DNA from: Oscillospiraceae bacterium
Lineage (GTDB): Bacteria > Bacillota > Clostridia > Oscillospirales > Oscillospiraceae
Assembly (NCBI GenBank): GCA_028708585.1
Contig: JAQVYO010000035.1
Coordinates: 1 to 12,982 of the forward strand
Direction of reading: 5' to 3'
DNA: 12,982 nt
The notes beneath the pieces were generated by a model. The model did no database searches and was not told the origin of the DNA. It worked only from the letters and a program-made list of their open reading frames with translations. This document shows positions 7,351-12,982 of this stretch, one piece after another. Position numbers and translations under genes: made by a program. How positions within the stretch are numbered: position 1 is the first letter of the stretch; the number at the start of each line of letters is the position of its first letter.

Positions 7351-8459
7351 TCTGTACAAAACGTAAAAAGCCTCTTGCTCTGATCCTGGCGTTCCTTTTG
7401 ATCTGCACCGTTTTCAGCGGATGCAGCAACAAAGCCGCCACCACCTCCGCATCGCCTTCGGAAGGCATGGAAACAGCCGGGGCACAAGGCGCCGTCCGAA
7501 CCATTACCGACATGGCCGGTCGGACGGTTCAAATCCCCACGAATGTCACCAAGGTAATGGGCGCCGCCAACCCCGACGGCATGATTCTGTACACCATCGA
7601 CCCCAGCCTGATGGTGGGCTGGACCGCCCAGCCCAGCAAAGAAGCCGCCGCATATCTGGACGCCAAGGCCGCCGCCCTGCCTAAGATCACCAGTGTCAGT
7701 ATCTGGGAATCTCCCAACAAAGAAGAAATCTTAAAAATCAATCCCGATTTTATCCTAGCTGTAGTGGATATCAAAAACGTCGATCTTTCCATGTATGACA
7801 AGATCAGCAAGGAAACGGGCGTTCCCATCGTCATTGCCGACGCTACCCTGACGAACTTTGACAAAACATATGAATTTCTAGGCGATATTCTCAATCGAAA
7901 AGAACAATGCGGCCAGCTGGCCTCCTATACCAAGAAACTGATGCAGGATATTTCCGATACCATGAAAAAAATACCCGATTCCGACCGCATTTCAGTTTAC
8001 TACGCTTCCGGGAAAGACGGGCTATCCACTTCCGGCGACGACAACTGGAACGGTGAATTCGTCGGATTGGCCGGCGGCAAGAACGTCTGCGATGTGCAGA
8101 AGAAAAACGGCTTTGCCCAAATTTCCATGGAGCAGGTGTTAAAATGGAACCCCAGCGTGATCGTTCAGGATTTGGGCGGCAACGCATCCACCGTGTTCAG
8201 CGGCAATGCCTGGGCCGACATCGGCGCCGTTAAAAATCACAAAATCTATTCGGTTCCCGCTTTGCCCTTTAACTGGGTGGATAAGCCCACCGGCGTCAAC
8301 CGCCTCATCGGCATCAAATGGGTAAACAGCATTTTGTATCCCCATGTGGCAACCTATAATATGAAATCGGATCTCATCGAATTTTACAAGCTGTTTTACC
8401 ACTACAGCCTGACGGAGCAAGAAGCCGCTTCCTTCCTAAATACGCAGCTAAACTACTAA
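7347..8459 (+). CDS. FecB/BtuF-type substrate-binding lipoprotein
   Basis: This is the extracellular binding component of the FecCD transporter, anchored to the outer face of the membrane. Residues 1-26 form a lipoprotein signal: basic KRKK (5-8), a hydrophobic stretch, then the lipobox FSGC with the modified cysteine at residue 26. A Thr/Ser-rich linker leads to the periplasmic-binding-protein fold, which starts near TITDMAGRTVQIP. Later landmarks are YYASGKDGLST and FNWVDKPTGVNRLIG, the latter typical of one subgroup of this family. The 370-residue length is normal. The start ATG 7347 overlaps the preceding stop (ATGA), and AAGGAG (7334-7339) lies 7 bases upstream. The family binds siderophores, heme, cobalamin or, in some members, molybdate/tungstate, so the ligand stays open. 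The gene ends 4 bases before the next one. Confidence 0.92.
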   Translation: MICTKRKKPLALILAFLLICTVFSGCSNKAATTSASPSEGMETAGAQGAVRTITDMAGRTVQIPTNVTKVMGAANPDGMILYTIDPSLMVGWTAQPSKEAAAYLDAKAAALPKITSVSIWESPNKEEILKINPDFILAVVDIKNVDLSMYDKISKETGVPIVIADATLTNFDKTYEFLGDILNRKEQCGQLASYTKKLMQDISDTMKKIPDSDRISVYYASGKDGLSTSGDDNWNGEFVGLAGGKNVCDVQKKNGFAQISMEQVLKWNPSVIVQDLGGNASTVFSGNAWADIGAVKNHKIYSVPALPFNWVDKPTGVNRLIGIKWVNSILYPHVATYNMKSDLIEFYKLFYHYSLTEQEAASFLNTQLNY

Positions 8460-8463
8460 GCAA

Positions 8464-9511
8464 ATGAGACGGTATCTCCGAAAAAGCCAGCTGTCCGACA
8501 CGCAGCGGAAAAAGCTGGATTTCATTCTCGCAATCCACGGCCCCGGTATCAAGACCATGCATCGGGAGGCGCTTGAGTTTACCGCCCGCTACAACCGTTC
8601 CCACAAAGACCCCCATCGTGGGCGGGCATCCCTTCTTTCCCATGCGGGATCCCAATTATATGGATATCAGCCTCATTGAGGATCCGGAAAAATTGCCGGA
8701 TGTGATCGGCGGCATGGCGTTTGGAGAATATTTAGGTAAAGAGTTCCTGAGCCGTTACGTCAATCAACACGCATTTACTCCCGTCCCATACCAAACGCCG
8801 CTCCATCCGCTCTTTCGCGGTCTGGAGCTTCAGGACAGCACGGGAAGCTTTCACATCTACGGGGCCTGCGCCTTTACCATGCTGGTAGACCGGCGGAAAC
8901 TGAATGGAAGACCGGTGCCGCGTTCCTGGGCGGAAGTGCTGGACCCCTGCTATGAAAACATGGTTGTCTGCGGCTTCAACATTGATGACATCAACGAAAT
9001 ATTCCTGATCTATTTTCAATATCTGTTTGGGGACGACGGCCTGAGAGCGTTTTCCAGAAACCTTTGCCGGCCGGTTGACACACTGGATATGATGCGGGTC
9101 TCCCTGCACCGAGAAAACACGCACGCGATCTTTCTGCTGCCTCATTTCTTTGCCGAAGCCGCCCCCAAGGAGGACTATATGGAACTGGTCTGGCCGGAAG
9201 AAGGGGCTATGCTCTGCCCGCTTTACTACCTTGCCCGCAATACGGATTCAGAAAAAGTGCGGGCCATTCTTTCCTTTCTGACGGGGCCAAAACTAGGAAA
9301 AGCACTGGCCGAAAAACACTTCTTTCACATTAACCCCCAGGCTGTCACGGCATATGACAATCGCAAATTTCTCTGGGCCGGCTGGGATTGGTTCACCAAG
9401 ACCAGCATTGTCAGCCGCATGCGGGAAATCGACCGGATCATAACTCCCCTGGTTTTGGAAAAATGCCCGGACTTGCAAAAAACCATCGGGCGCAACCTTT
9501 GGAACGGATGA
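8464..9511 (+). pseudogene. Frameshifted cytoplasmic binding-protein-like gene
   Basis: Two overlapping frames appear to be one broken gene. The first frame starts at ATG 8464, 4 bases after the lipoprotein stop, and reads a plausible N-terminus (FILAIHGPGIKTMHREALEF, 20-39) before running into a stop at 8679. The second frame is well formed from about 8612 to 9511 (DISLIEDPEKLPDVIGG and onward). Skipping one C in the run of five at 8610-8614 joins them into a smooth 348-residue protein. It resembles type II solute-binding proteins of the iron(III)/AfuA kind, with segments such as GACAFTMLVDRRKLNG and RSWAEVL. It lacks any signal peptide or lipobox, so it would act in the cytoplasm. The cause may be a true mutation, a sequencing error or, less likely, programmed frameshifting. 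If translated unrepaired, a shorter product could start at TTG 8573 or ATG 8642. Family assignment is moderate. Confidence 0.68.
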
Positions 9512-9567
9512 GGCAAAAGCCCGTTCGCCCGGCGCATCCTCCAATCCCTAACGATACAAGGCAAAGC

Positions 9568-9602
9568 AAGGCGGCAAGCCGGACAATCCGGCTTGCCGCC
9601 TT
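9568..9602 (+). terminator. Strong intrinsic terminator of the transport operon
   Basis: A perfect 15-bp stem (9568-9582 with 9588-9602, GC-rich core GGCGGCAAGCCGG) closes a 5-base loop ACAAT. TTTTGTTTT follows directly on the plus strand. It lies 57 bases after the last operon stop codon. On the minus strand the same hairpin lies 24 bases after the stop of the small gene at 9626-9757 and is followed by TTGCTTTG, so it may also serve, less efficiently, in that direction. Confidence 0.93.
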
Positions 9603-9625
9603 TTGTTTTACGTTTCAAAATTCCC

Positions 9626-9757
9626 TTAGTCTTCACTATATTCCAAAGGTTCCGCATATCCGAAGAAGCTCTCGCAGCAGAAAGCGACGGGGCCGAAAGC
9701 CCGTTCTTCCCGCTCGCCGCTTTCTCTCTGCAAAAAACGGCGGCGCATGGAGAACAT
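9626..9757 (-). CDS. Putative 43-residue small protein, unknown function
   Basis: I do not recognise this product. The case for a real gene is contextual. ATG 9755-9757 is preceded by a near-perfect ribosome binding site AAGGAGGTGG about 4 bases upstream, an extended -10 promoter (TGGTATTAT) lies some 32-41 bases upstream of the start, and the reading frame closes at TAA just before a strong hairpin. The protein begins MFSMRRRFLQ, is very basic and then acidic over the first 20 residues (RESGEREERA), and has a CC pair (27-28) with aromatic residues towards the end (SFFGYAEPLEY). No membrane segment or signal peptide is visible. It points away from the dehydrogenase gene. It could be a small regulatory protein or a leader peptide. 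A chance frame behind a chance ribosome binding site cannot be excluded. Confidence 0.45.
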   Translation of the reverse strand: MFSMRRRFLQRESGEREERAFGPVAFCCESFFGYAEPLEYSED

Positions 9758-9782
9758 CGTCCCACCTCCTTCATGCCCGCGG

Positions 9783-9798
9783 GGTATTTATAATACCA
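9783..9798 (-). promoter_or_regulatory. Extended -10 promoter with overlapping palindrome
   Basis: Read on the minus strand, TGG directly precedes TATTAT (plus coordinates 9790-9795), giving an extended -10 element; no good -35 is seen. The same bases form a perfect palindrome, GGTATT-TAT-AATACC (9783-9797), a shape that could bind a repressor over the promoter. It would drive the small minus-strand gene starting at 9757. Confidence 0.35.
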
Positions 9799-9856
9799 TT
9801 TCATGAATCATTCCGCGAAAACGGAGGCAAACTGTACATGAAATCCGCAGAAAAAC

Positions 9857-9898
9857 TTGACATACTTTAACACAAAAATAAAAAATGCGTCTCCGCAT
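9857..9898 (+). promoter_or_regulatory. Promoter and leader hairpin of the GAPDH gene
   Basis: A consensus -35 TTGACA (9857-9862) is followed, 16 bases on, by a weaker -10 TAAAAA (9879-9884). A small hairpin, ATGCG-TCTC-CGCAT (9885-9898), lies just after it, near or at the 5' end of the transcript. The GAPDH start codon comes 23 bases later. A 5'-end stem of this kind could stabilise the mRNA; that is inference. Confidence 0.5.
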
Positions 9899-9921
9899 AA
9901 TTTCAGGAAGGTGGAATTGAA

Positions 9922-10923
9922 ATGTCTGTAAAAGTGGCGATTAATGGATTTGGACGTGTTGGGCGCCTGGCGTTCCGGCAGATGTTTGACCGGGAAGAAT
10001 TTGAAATCGCAGCCATCAATGATTTGACCAGCGCGCAGATGCTGCGGTATCTGCTGAAGTATGATTCCTCTCAAGGCCCTTATGCGAAAACGGTGGAATG
10101 CGGGGAGGACACCCTAACCGTGGACGGAAAGCAGATCAAAATTTACACGGAACAAGACCCAAAGAATCTGCCCTGGCAAGCGCTTGGCATTGACGTGGTT
10201 TTGGAATGTACCGGATTTTTTGCTTCAAAAGAAAAATCAGCGGCCCATATCGCAGCCGGGGCAAAACGGGTTTTGATTTCGGCGCCGGCCGGAGACGATT
10301 TGCCCACGATCGTTTTTGGCGTGAACGAAGGGACGCTCACACGAACCGACGCGGTGATCTCAGCGGCATCCTGCACCACAAACGCTCTGGCACTGGTAGT
10401 CAACGTATTGAATCGTCTGGTTCCTATTAAAAAAGGATACATGACGACGATTCATGCCTATACCAACGACCAGAATACCCTGGATGCTCCCCAAAGAAAA
10501 GGAAACCTCAGAAGGGCGCGGGCAGCCGCGCTGAATATTGTGCCCACGTCATCCGGAGCCGCCAGGACAATTGGCTTAGTCATTCCCAGCTTATCCGGGA
10601 AATTAGACGGCGTATCCCAGAGAGTTCCGGTCAGCACCGGCTCTCTTGTGGATTTGGTTGCGGTGGTGGAAGGAACTGTGACAAAAGAAGAAATTGACGC
10701 GGCAATGAAGCGGGCCGCAACGAATTTCTTTGGATACACAGAGGAGCAAATCGTTTCTTCGGATATCATTGGAATGCACTATGGTTCCCTATATGACGCA
10801 ACCCAGACAAAAGTAATGGAGATGGGCGGGGAAACCCTTGTCAAGGTGGACGCCTGGTATGATAATGAATATTCCTATGTCAGCCAAATGATCCGGTCCA
10901 TGGACTATATGACAAAGCTGTAG
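9922..10923 (+). CDS. gap: Glyceraldehyde-3-phosphate dehydrogenase, type I
   Basis: This enzyme oxidises glyceraldehyde 3-phosphate with NAD and phosphate to 1,3-bisphosphoglycerate in glycolysis. The 333-residue protein is full length. It shows the Rossmann start AINGFGRVGR (6-15), NAD-binding INDL (32-35), the catalytic cysteine C151 in SAASCTTNALA, the base H178 in TIHAYTNDQ, RRARAAALNIVPTSSGAA and the C-terminal WYDNEYSYVSQM. The aspartate at residue 34 in INDL fits NAD rather than NADP preference. The start ATG 9922 follows GGAAGGTGG (9906-9914) by 7 bases. It appears to be transcribed alone: the previous operon ends at a strong terminator, and the next genes run the opposite way. No phosphoglycerate kinase gene follows, unlike many Firmicutes, where gap heads a glycolytic operon; a second copy elsewhere is possible. 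Confidence 0.97.
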   Translation: MSVKVAINGFGRVGRLAFRQMFDREEFEIAAINDLTSAQMLRYLLKYDSSQGPYAKTVECGEDTLTVDGKQIKIYTEQDPKNLPWQALGIDVVLECTGFFASKEKSAAHIAAGAKRVLISAPAGDDLPTIVFGVNEGTLTRTDAVISAASCTTNALALVVNVLNRLVPIKKGYMTTIHAYTNDQNTLDAPQRKGNLRRARAAALNIVPTSSGAARTIGLVIPSLSGKLDGVSQRVPVSTGSLVDLVAVVEGTVTKEEIDAAMKRAATNFFGYTEEQIVSSDIIGMHYGSLYDATQTKVMEMGGETLVKVDAWYDNEYSYVSQMIRSMDYMTKL

Positions 10924-10995
10924 GAACCGGCCGATCTGCCTGCACCCCCTTTTACCACGCAAGATATTTTTAAGGGAAGCAATACGCCAACAAAA

Positions 10996-11059
10996 AAGAA
11001 AAGCAGCGAAATGGAGCTGGAAACGGCGGAAGCCTTTATTGCCCCGTGCTGCTTTTCTT
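10996..11059 (-). terminator. Possible terminator of the Rrf2 gene
   Basis: AAGAAAAGCAGC (10996-11007) and GCTGCTTTTCTT (11048-11059) are perfect 12-base inverted copies around a 40-base spacer. On the minus strand the distal arm runs straight into TTTTG, giving a T-rich tail. This suits termination of the Rrf2 transcript about 160 bases after its stop codon. The long loop is atypical. No clear terminator for the dehydrogenase was found on the plus strand. The rest of 10924-11222 holds no gene I can support. Confidence 0.35.
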
Positions 11060-11222
11060 CTGCTTGAGCAGGTTTTTGCAATTCCTCAATGCCCACCGAC
11101 AATGCCGCCCTTTGCCGTAAAAGCGCCACGACCCCCCTGCATTCCCGGTCAACTTTTTTACCAGGAGGCTGATTATTATCCTACTTGCCGTAAAACTGAT
11201 AAAAGCATCGTACCGTCTATCT

Positions 11223-11648
11223 TTACTGCTTGGACTTCTGCTTTTGCTTTTCTGCAAGATCGGCAAGCGTGGTATGGTCGATCACACCGCTGATGGCTTT
11301 GTCAAGCTGCTTCCAGAGATCCAGCGTTACGCATTTGTCACAGCGGGGGCACTGGTTTGGTTCATCCTCCATGCATGCCACAGGCACCATGCTGCCTTCG
11401 ATCAGCCGTAAAATCATTCCAACGGTGTACTCTTCGGCGGGACGCGCCAGCTTATATCCTCCCTGCGAACCACGGATACTTTTTACATATCCCGCCCGGC
11501 TGAGTACGGTGATGATTTGCTCCAAATATTTCCTCGATATCTCCTGACGCTCCGCAATGCTCTTAATGGTTACATATTTGCCCTGATCGTTCAGAGCCAG
11601 GTCGAGCATCATGCGCAGCGCGTAACGGCCTCTTGTCGATATCTTCAT
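11223..11648 (-). CDS. Rrf2-family transcriptional regulator with cysteine cluster
   Basis: Rrf2 regulators (IscR, CymR, NsrR) control Fe-S, cysteine or nitrosative-stress genes. The 141-residue protein starts with the family signature MKISTRGRYALRMML. It has a winged-helix DNA-binding region (about 25-70: IAERQEISRKYLEQI, then the wing GSQGGYKLARP) and a dimerisation helix after it. Four cysteines (C92, C100, C103, C106) lie where IscR-like members bind an Fe-S cluster, although the spacing differs from that of E. coli IscR. CymR of Bacillus lacks such a cluster. ATG 11648 gives the standard family N-terminus; ATG 11669 would add seven residues and has no ribosome binding site. A weak AGGA (11658-11661) precedes the chosen start. 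It lies downstream of cysK on the same strand but has its own promoter. Control of cysteine or Fe-S metabolism is likely. Confidence 0.93.
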   Translation of the reverse strand: MKISTRGRYALRMMLDLALNDQGKYVTIKSIAERQEISRKYLEQIITVLSRAGYVKSIRGSQGGYKLARPAEEYTVGMILRLIEGSMVPVACMEDEPNQCPRCDKCVTLDLWKQLDKAISGVIDHTTLADLAEKQKQKSKQ

Positions 11649-11672
11649 AACATCACATCCTATCAGCATTCT

Positions 11673-11701
11673 ATAATATCATATGAATAGTATGAATTCA
11701 A
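11673..11701 (-). promoter_or_regulatory. Promoter of the Rrf2 gene with repeated heptamer
   Basis: On the minus strand TTGAAT (11696-11701) and TATTAT (11673-11678) are spaced by 17 bases. The spacer contains two direct copies of ATTCATA (TATGAAT on the plus strand, 11682-11688 and 11691-11697), nine bases apart. The same heptamer lies upstream of cysK (12879-12885). A regulator bound here would block the promoter, so autoregulation is plausible. Confidence 0.55.
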
Positions 11702-11917
11702 CGAGCCTTTTTGTATTCTCTCTGTGCGCCGGGAATTCCGATAAGATCTTTTATTACCTCAGGGGCCGGAATCAAACCGGCAGCCGGCGGGGCAAAGGCG
11801 ACGCTCCGGTACCTGCCGCCTGATCGAACATTTTCGTTTTTATAGTCGCCTTGTGAAAGGCCACGAAGCCGCCCTCGTGTTGAGGACGGCTCCATGCCTG
11901 TAAAAAAATCATTCGAT
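11702..11917. other. Hairpin-rich intergenic region between cysK and the Rrf2 gene
   Basis: I find no convincing gene in these 216 bases. They contain several potential stems: GCCGG-7-CCGGC (11765-11781), AAGGCGAC (11795-11802) pairing with GTCGCCTT (11845-11852), and an 11-12 bp imperfect stem with loop GTGTT at 11865-11893, just after cysK. That last hairpin is in the right place for a cysK terminator but has no T-run after it on the minus strand. The GC-rich middle section could be part of a structured RNA, but it does not match a tRNA or a riboswitch that I know. Confidence 0.4.
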
Positions 11918-12850
11918 TTACTCGGAGAACAGCGGCGTGGACAGATAACGTTCACCGGTGTCCGGCAGAATCGCTACGATAACCTTTCCGGCATTTTCCG
12001 GGCGTTTCGCAAGTTCCACCGCAGCCCAAGCGGCCGCGCCGGACGATATTCCGATGAGCAGGCCTTCGGTCTTGGACAGTTCCCGGCCGGCCGCAAAGGC
12101 GTCCTCATTTTTTACCCGGACGATCTCGTCGTATACCTTTGTGTTCAGAATATCGGGGACAAATCCCGGGCCGATACCCTGGATTTTATGCGGACCGGAT
12201 TTTCCTCCGGACAGCACCGGGGACGAATCTGGTTCCACCGCTACGACCTTGATGTTCGGATTTTTCGATTTTAGGAATTCGCCCGCTCCGGTGATCGTGC
12301 CGCCGGTGCCGACGCCGGCAACCAGAAAGTCCACTTTTCCATCGGTATCCTCCCAGATTTCCGGGCCTGTCGTTTTCCTGTGAATATCTGGATTTGCCGG
12401 ATTGACAAATTGGCCGGGAATAAAGGAATGGGGAATTTCCTTCGCAAGCGCATCGGCCTTGGAAATCGCACCCGTCATGCCTTTTGCGCCCTCTGTCAGA
12501 ACCAGCTCCGCCCCGTATGCTTTCAGCAGGTTTCTGCGCTCGACGCTCATTGTCTCCGGCATGGTTAAGATGACCCGGTATCCGCGCGCCGCGGCAACCG
12601 AGGCAAGGCCGATGCCTGTGTTCCCGCTGGTTGGTTCAATGATGACGGACTCGGGATTTAAAAGGCCTTTCGCCTCGGCGTCATCGATCATCGCTTTGGC
12701 GATTCTGTCCTTGACGCTCCCCGCCGGGTTGAAATATTCCAGTTTCCCGATTACGGTAGCTTTGAGTTCATGTTTTTTCTCATAGTTCGCAAACTCCAGC
12801 AGCGGCGTCTTGCCTATGAGATCAGTCAAGCTTTTATAAACCTTTGGCAT
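11918..12850 (-). CDS. cysK: Cysteine synthase (O-acetylserine sulfhydrylase)
   Basis: This PLP enzyme makes cysteine from O-acetylserine and sulfide in the cytoplasm. The 310-residue protein matches CysK in length and motifs: PLP lysine K47 in NPAGSVKDR, the substrate loop TSGNTG (74-79), the phosphate-binding loop GTGGT (181-185), GISSGAA (267-273) with a serine contacting the cofactor ring, and the family C-terminal segment DTGERYLSTPLF (297-308). The start ATG 12850 has GGAGGT (12858-12863, minus strand) 7 bases upstream. The promoter region is very AT-rich and carries an inverted repeat (12884-12913). No serine acetyltransferase gene is within the window. The Rrf2-type regulator lies next downstream on the same strand, which supports sulfur-dependent control. 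Confidence 0.96.
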   Translation of the reverse strand: MPKVYKSLTDLIGKTPLLEFANYEKKHELKATVIGKLEYFNPAGSVKDRIAKAMIDDAEAKGLLNPESVIIEPTSGNTGIGLASVAAARGYRVILTMPETMSVERRNLLKAYGAELVLTEGAKGMTGAISKADALAKEIPHSFIPGQFVNPANPDIHRKTTGPEIWEDTDGKVDFLVAGVGTGGTITGAGEFLKSKNPNIKVVAVEPDSSPVLSGGKSGPHKIQGIGPGFVPDILNTKVYDEIVRVKNEDAFAAGRELSKTEGLLIGISSGAAAWAAVELAKRPENAGKVIVAILPDTGERYLSTPLFSE

Positions 12851-12878
12851 AATATTACCTCCATAAAAATATATAACA

Positions 12879-12913
12879 ATTCATATATGTATAGTCGTTT
12901 TGGAATACATATA
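12879..12913. promoter_or_regulatory. Inverted repeat upstream of cysK, candidate operator
   Basis: TATATGTAT (12884-12892) and ATACATATA (12905-12913) are perfect 9-base inverted copies with a 12-base spacer, lying 34-63 bases upstream of the cysK start. The heptamer ATTCATA (12879-12885) also occurs here. A -10-like TATACA on the minus strand overlaps the left arm, but no convincing -35 was found. AT-richness raises the odds of chance symmetry. The remaining bases to 12982 show no supported feature. Confidence 0.35.
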
Positions 12914-12982
12914 ATTGACCTATAGCGGAACGTTTCAGCAGTTTCTTCTGTCTGCTGTCACTGCCATGGCGTAATGACATGC

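Noticed and set aside
9325..9804. 159-codon minus-strand frame spanning the terminator and the end of the operon
   Set aside because: It reads through the strong terminator and antisense to the binding-like gene. The 43-codon frame in the same area has better start signals.
10905..11129. 74-codon minus-strand frame with a hydrophobic stretch, downstream of GAPDH
   Set aside because: It overlaps the end of GAPDH, includes both arms of the inverted repeat, and has no visible ribosome binding site.
11765..11781. GCCGG-7-CCGGC hairpin resembling a tRNA T-arm on the minus strand
   Set aside because: The seven-base loop is similar to a T-loop, but no matching acceptor, D or anticodon stems can be built around it.
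1..12982. CRISPR arrays, insertion sequences, integrase genes or attachment sites
   Set aside because: I looked for regularly spaced repeats, transposase motifs and flanking direct repeats and saw none. The genes look like ordinary chromosomal genes.

Overview
The window looks like chromosomal DNA of an anaerobic Gram-positive bacterium of the class Clostridia, perhaps Oscillospiraceae/Ruminococcaceae. That placement is inference from several things together: strong GGAGG-type ribosome binding sites, TTGACA-type promoters, a lipobox substrate-binding protein, a Rrf2-family regulator and the overall protein style at moderate GC. No rRNA, tRNA, CRISPR array, insertion sequence or phage gene was seen.

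Left part (177-3385, minus strand): a two-gene operon, ku then ligD, encoding a bacterial non-homologous end-joining system. LigD is complete, with domain order phosphoesterase, ligase, polymerase. It appears to start at TTG two bases after the ku stop codon.

Centre (3597-9602, plus strand): a tightly packed, probably single-transcript operon that is the most interesting part of the window. It encodes a FecCD-type permease, a FepC-type ATPase, a small GTPase that resembles the nickel-handling HypB/UreG GTPases, a second unusual ABC ATPase with its own N-terminal helical region, a lipoprotein of the FecB/BtuF class, and a second binding-protein-like product with no signal peptide. That last gene is split by an apparent one-base frameshift at a run of five C. 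Neighbouring genes overlap by 4-10 bases or sit 4 bases apart. A TTGACA/TAAAAT promoter and a 29-bp palindrome precede the operon, and a 15-bp-stem terminator ends it. The working model is uptake of a metal or metal chelate coupled to a cytoplasmic nucleotide-driven handling step. The substrate is not known from sequence; nickel, cobalt, iron chelate, molybdate/tungstate or a tetrapyrrole are all possible.

Right part (9603-12982): a probable 43-residue small gene on the minus strand with a very good ribosome binding site, then a monocistronic glyceraldehyde-3-phosphate dehydrogenase on the plus strand. After it, on the minus strand, come a Rrf2-family regulator with a cysteine cluster and, upstream of it, cysK (cysteine synthase). 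The Rrf2 gene has its own promoter, overlapped by a repeated heptamer that also occurs upstream of cysK. This suggests, but does not prove, that the regulator controls itself and cysteine synthesis. The 216 bases between cysK and the regulator are rich in possible hairpins.
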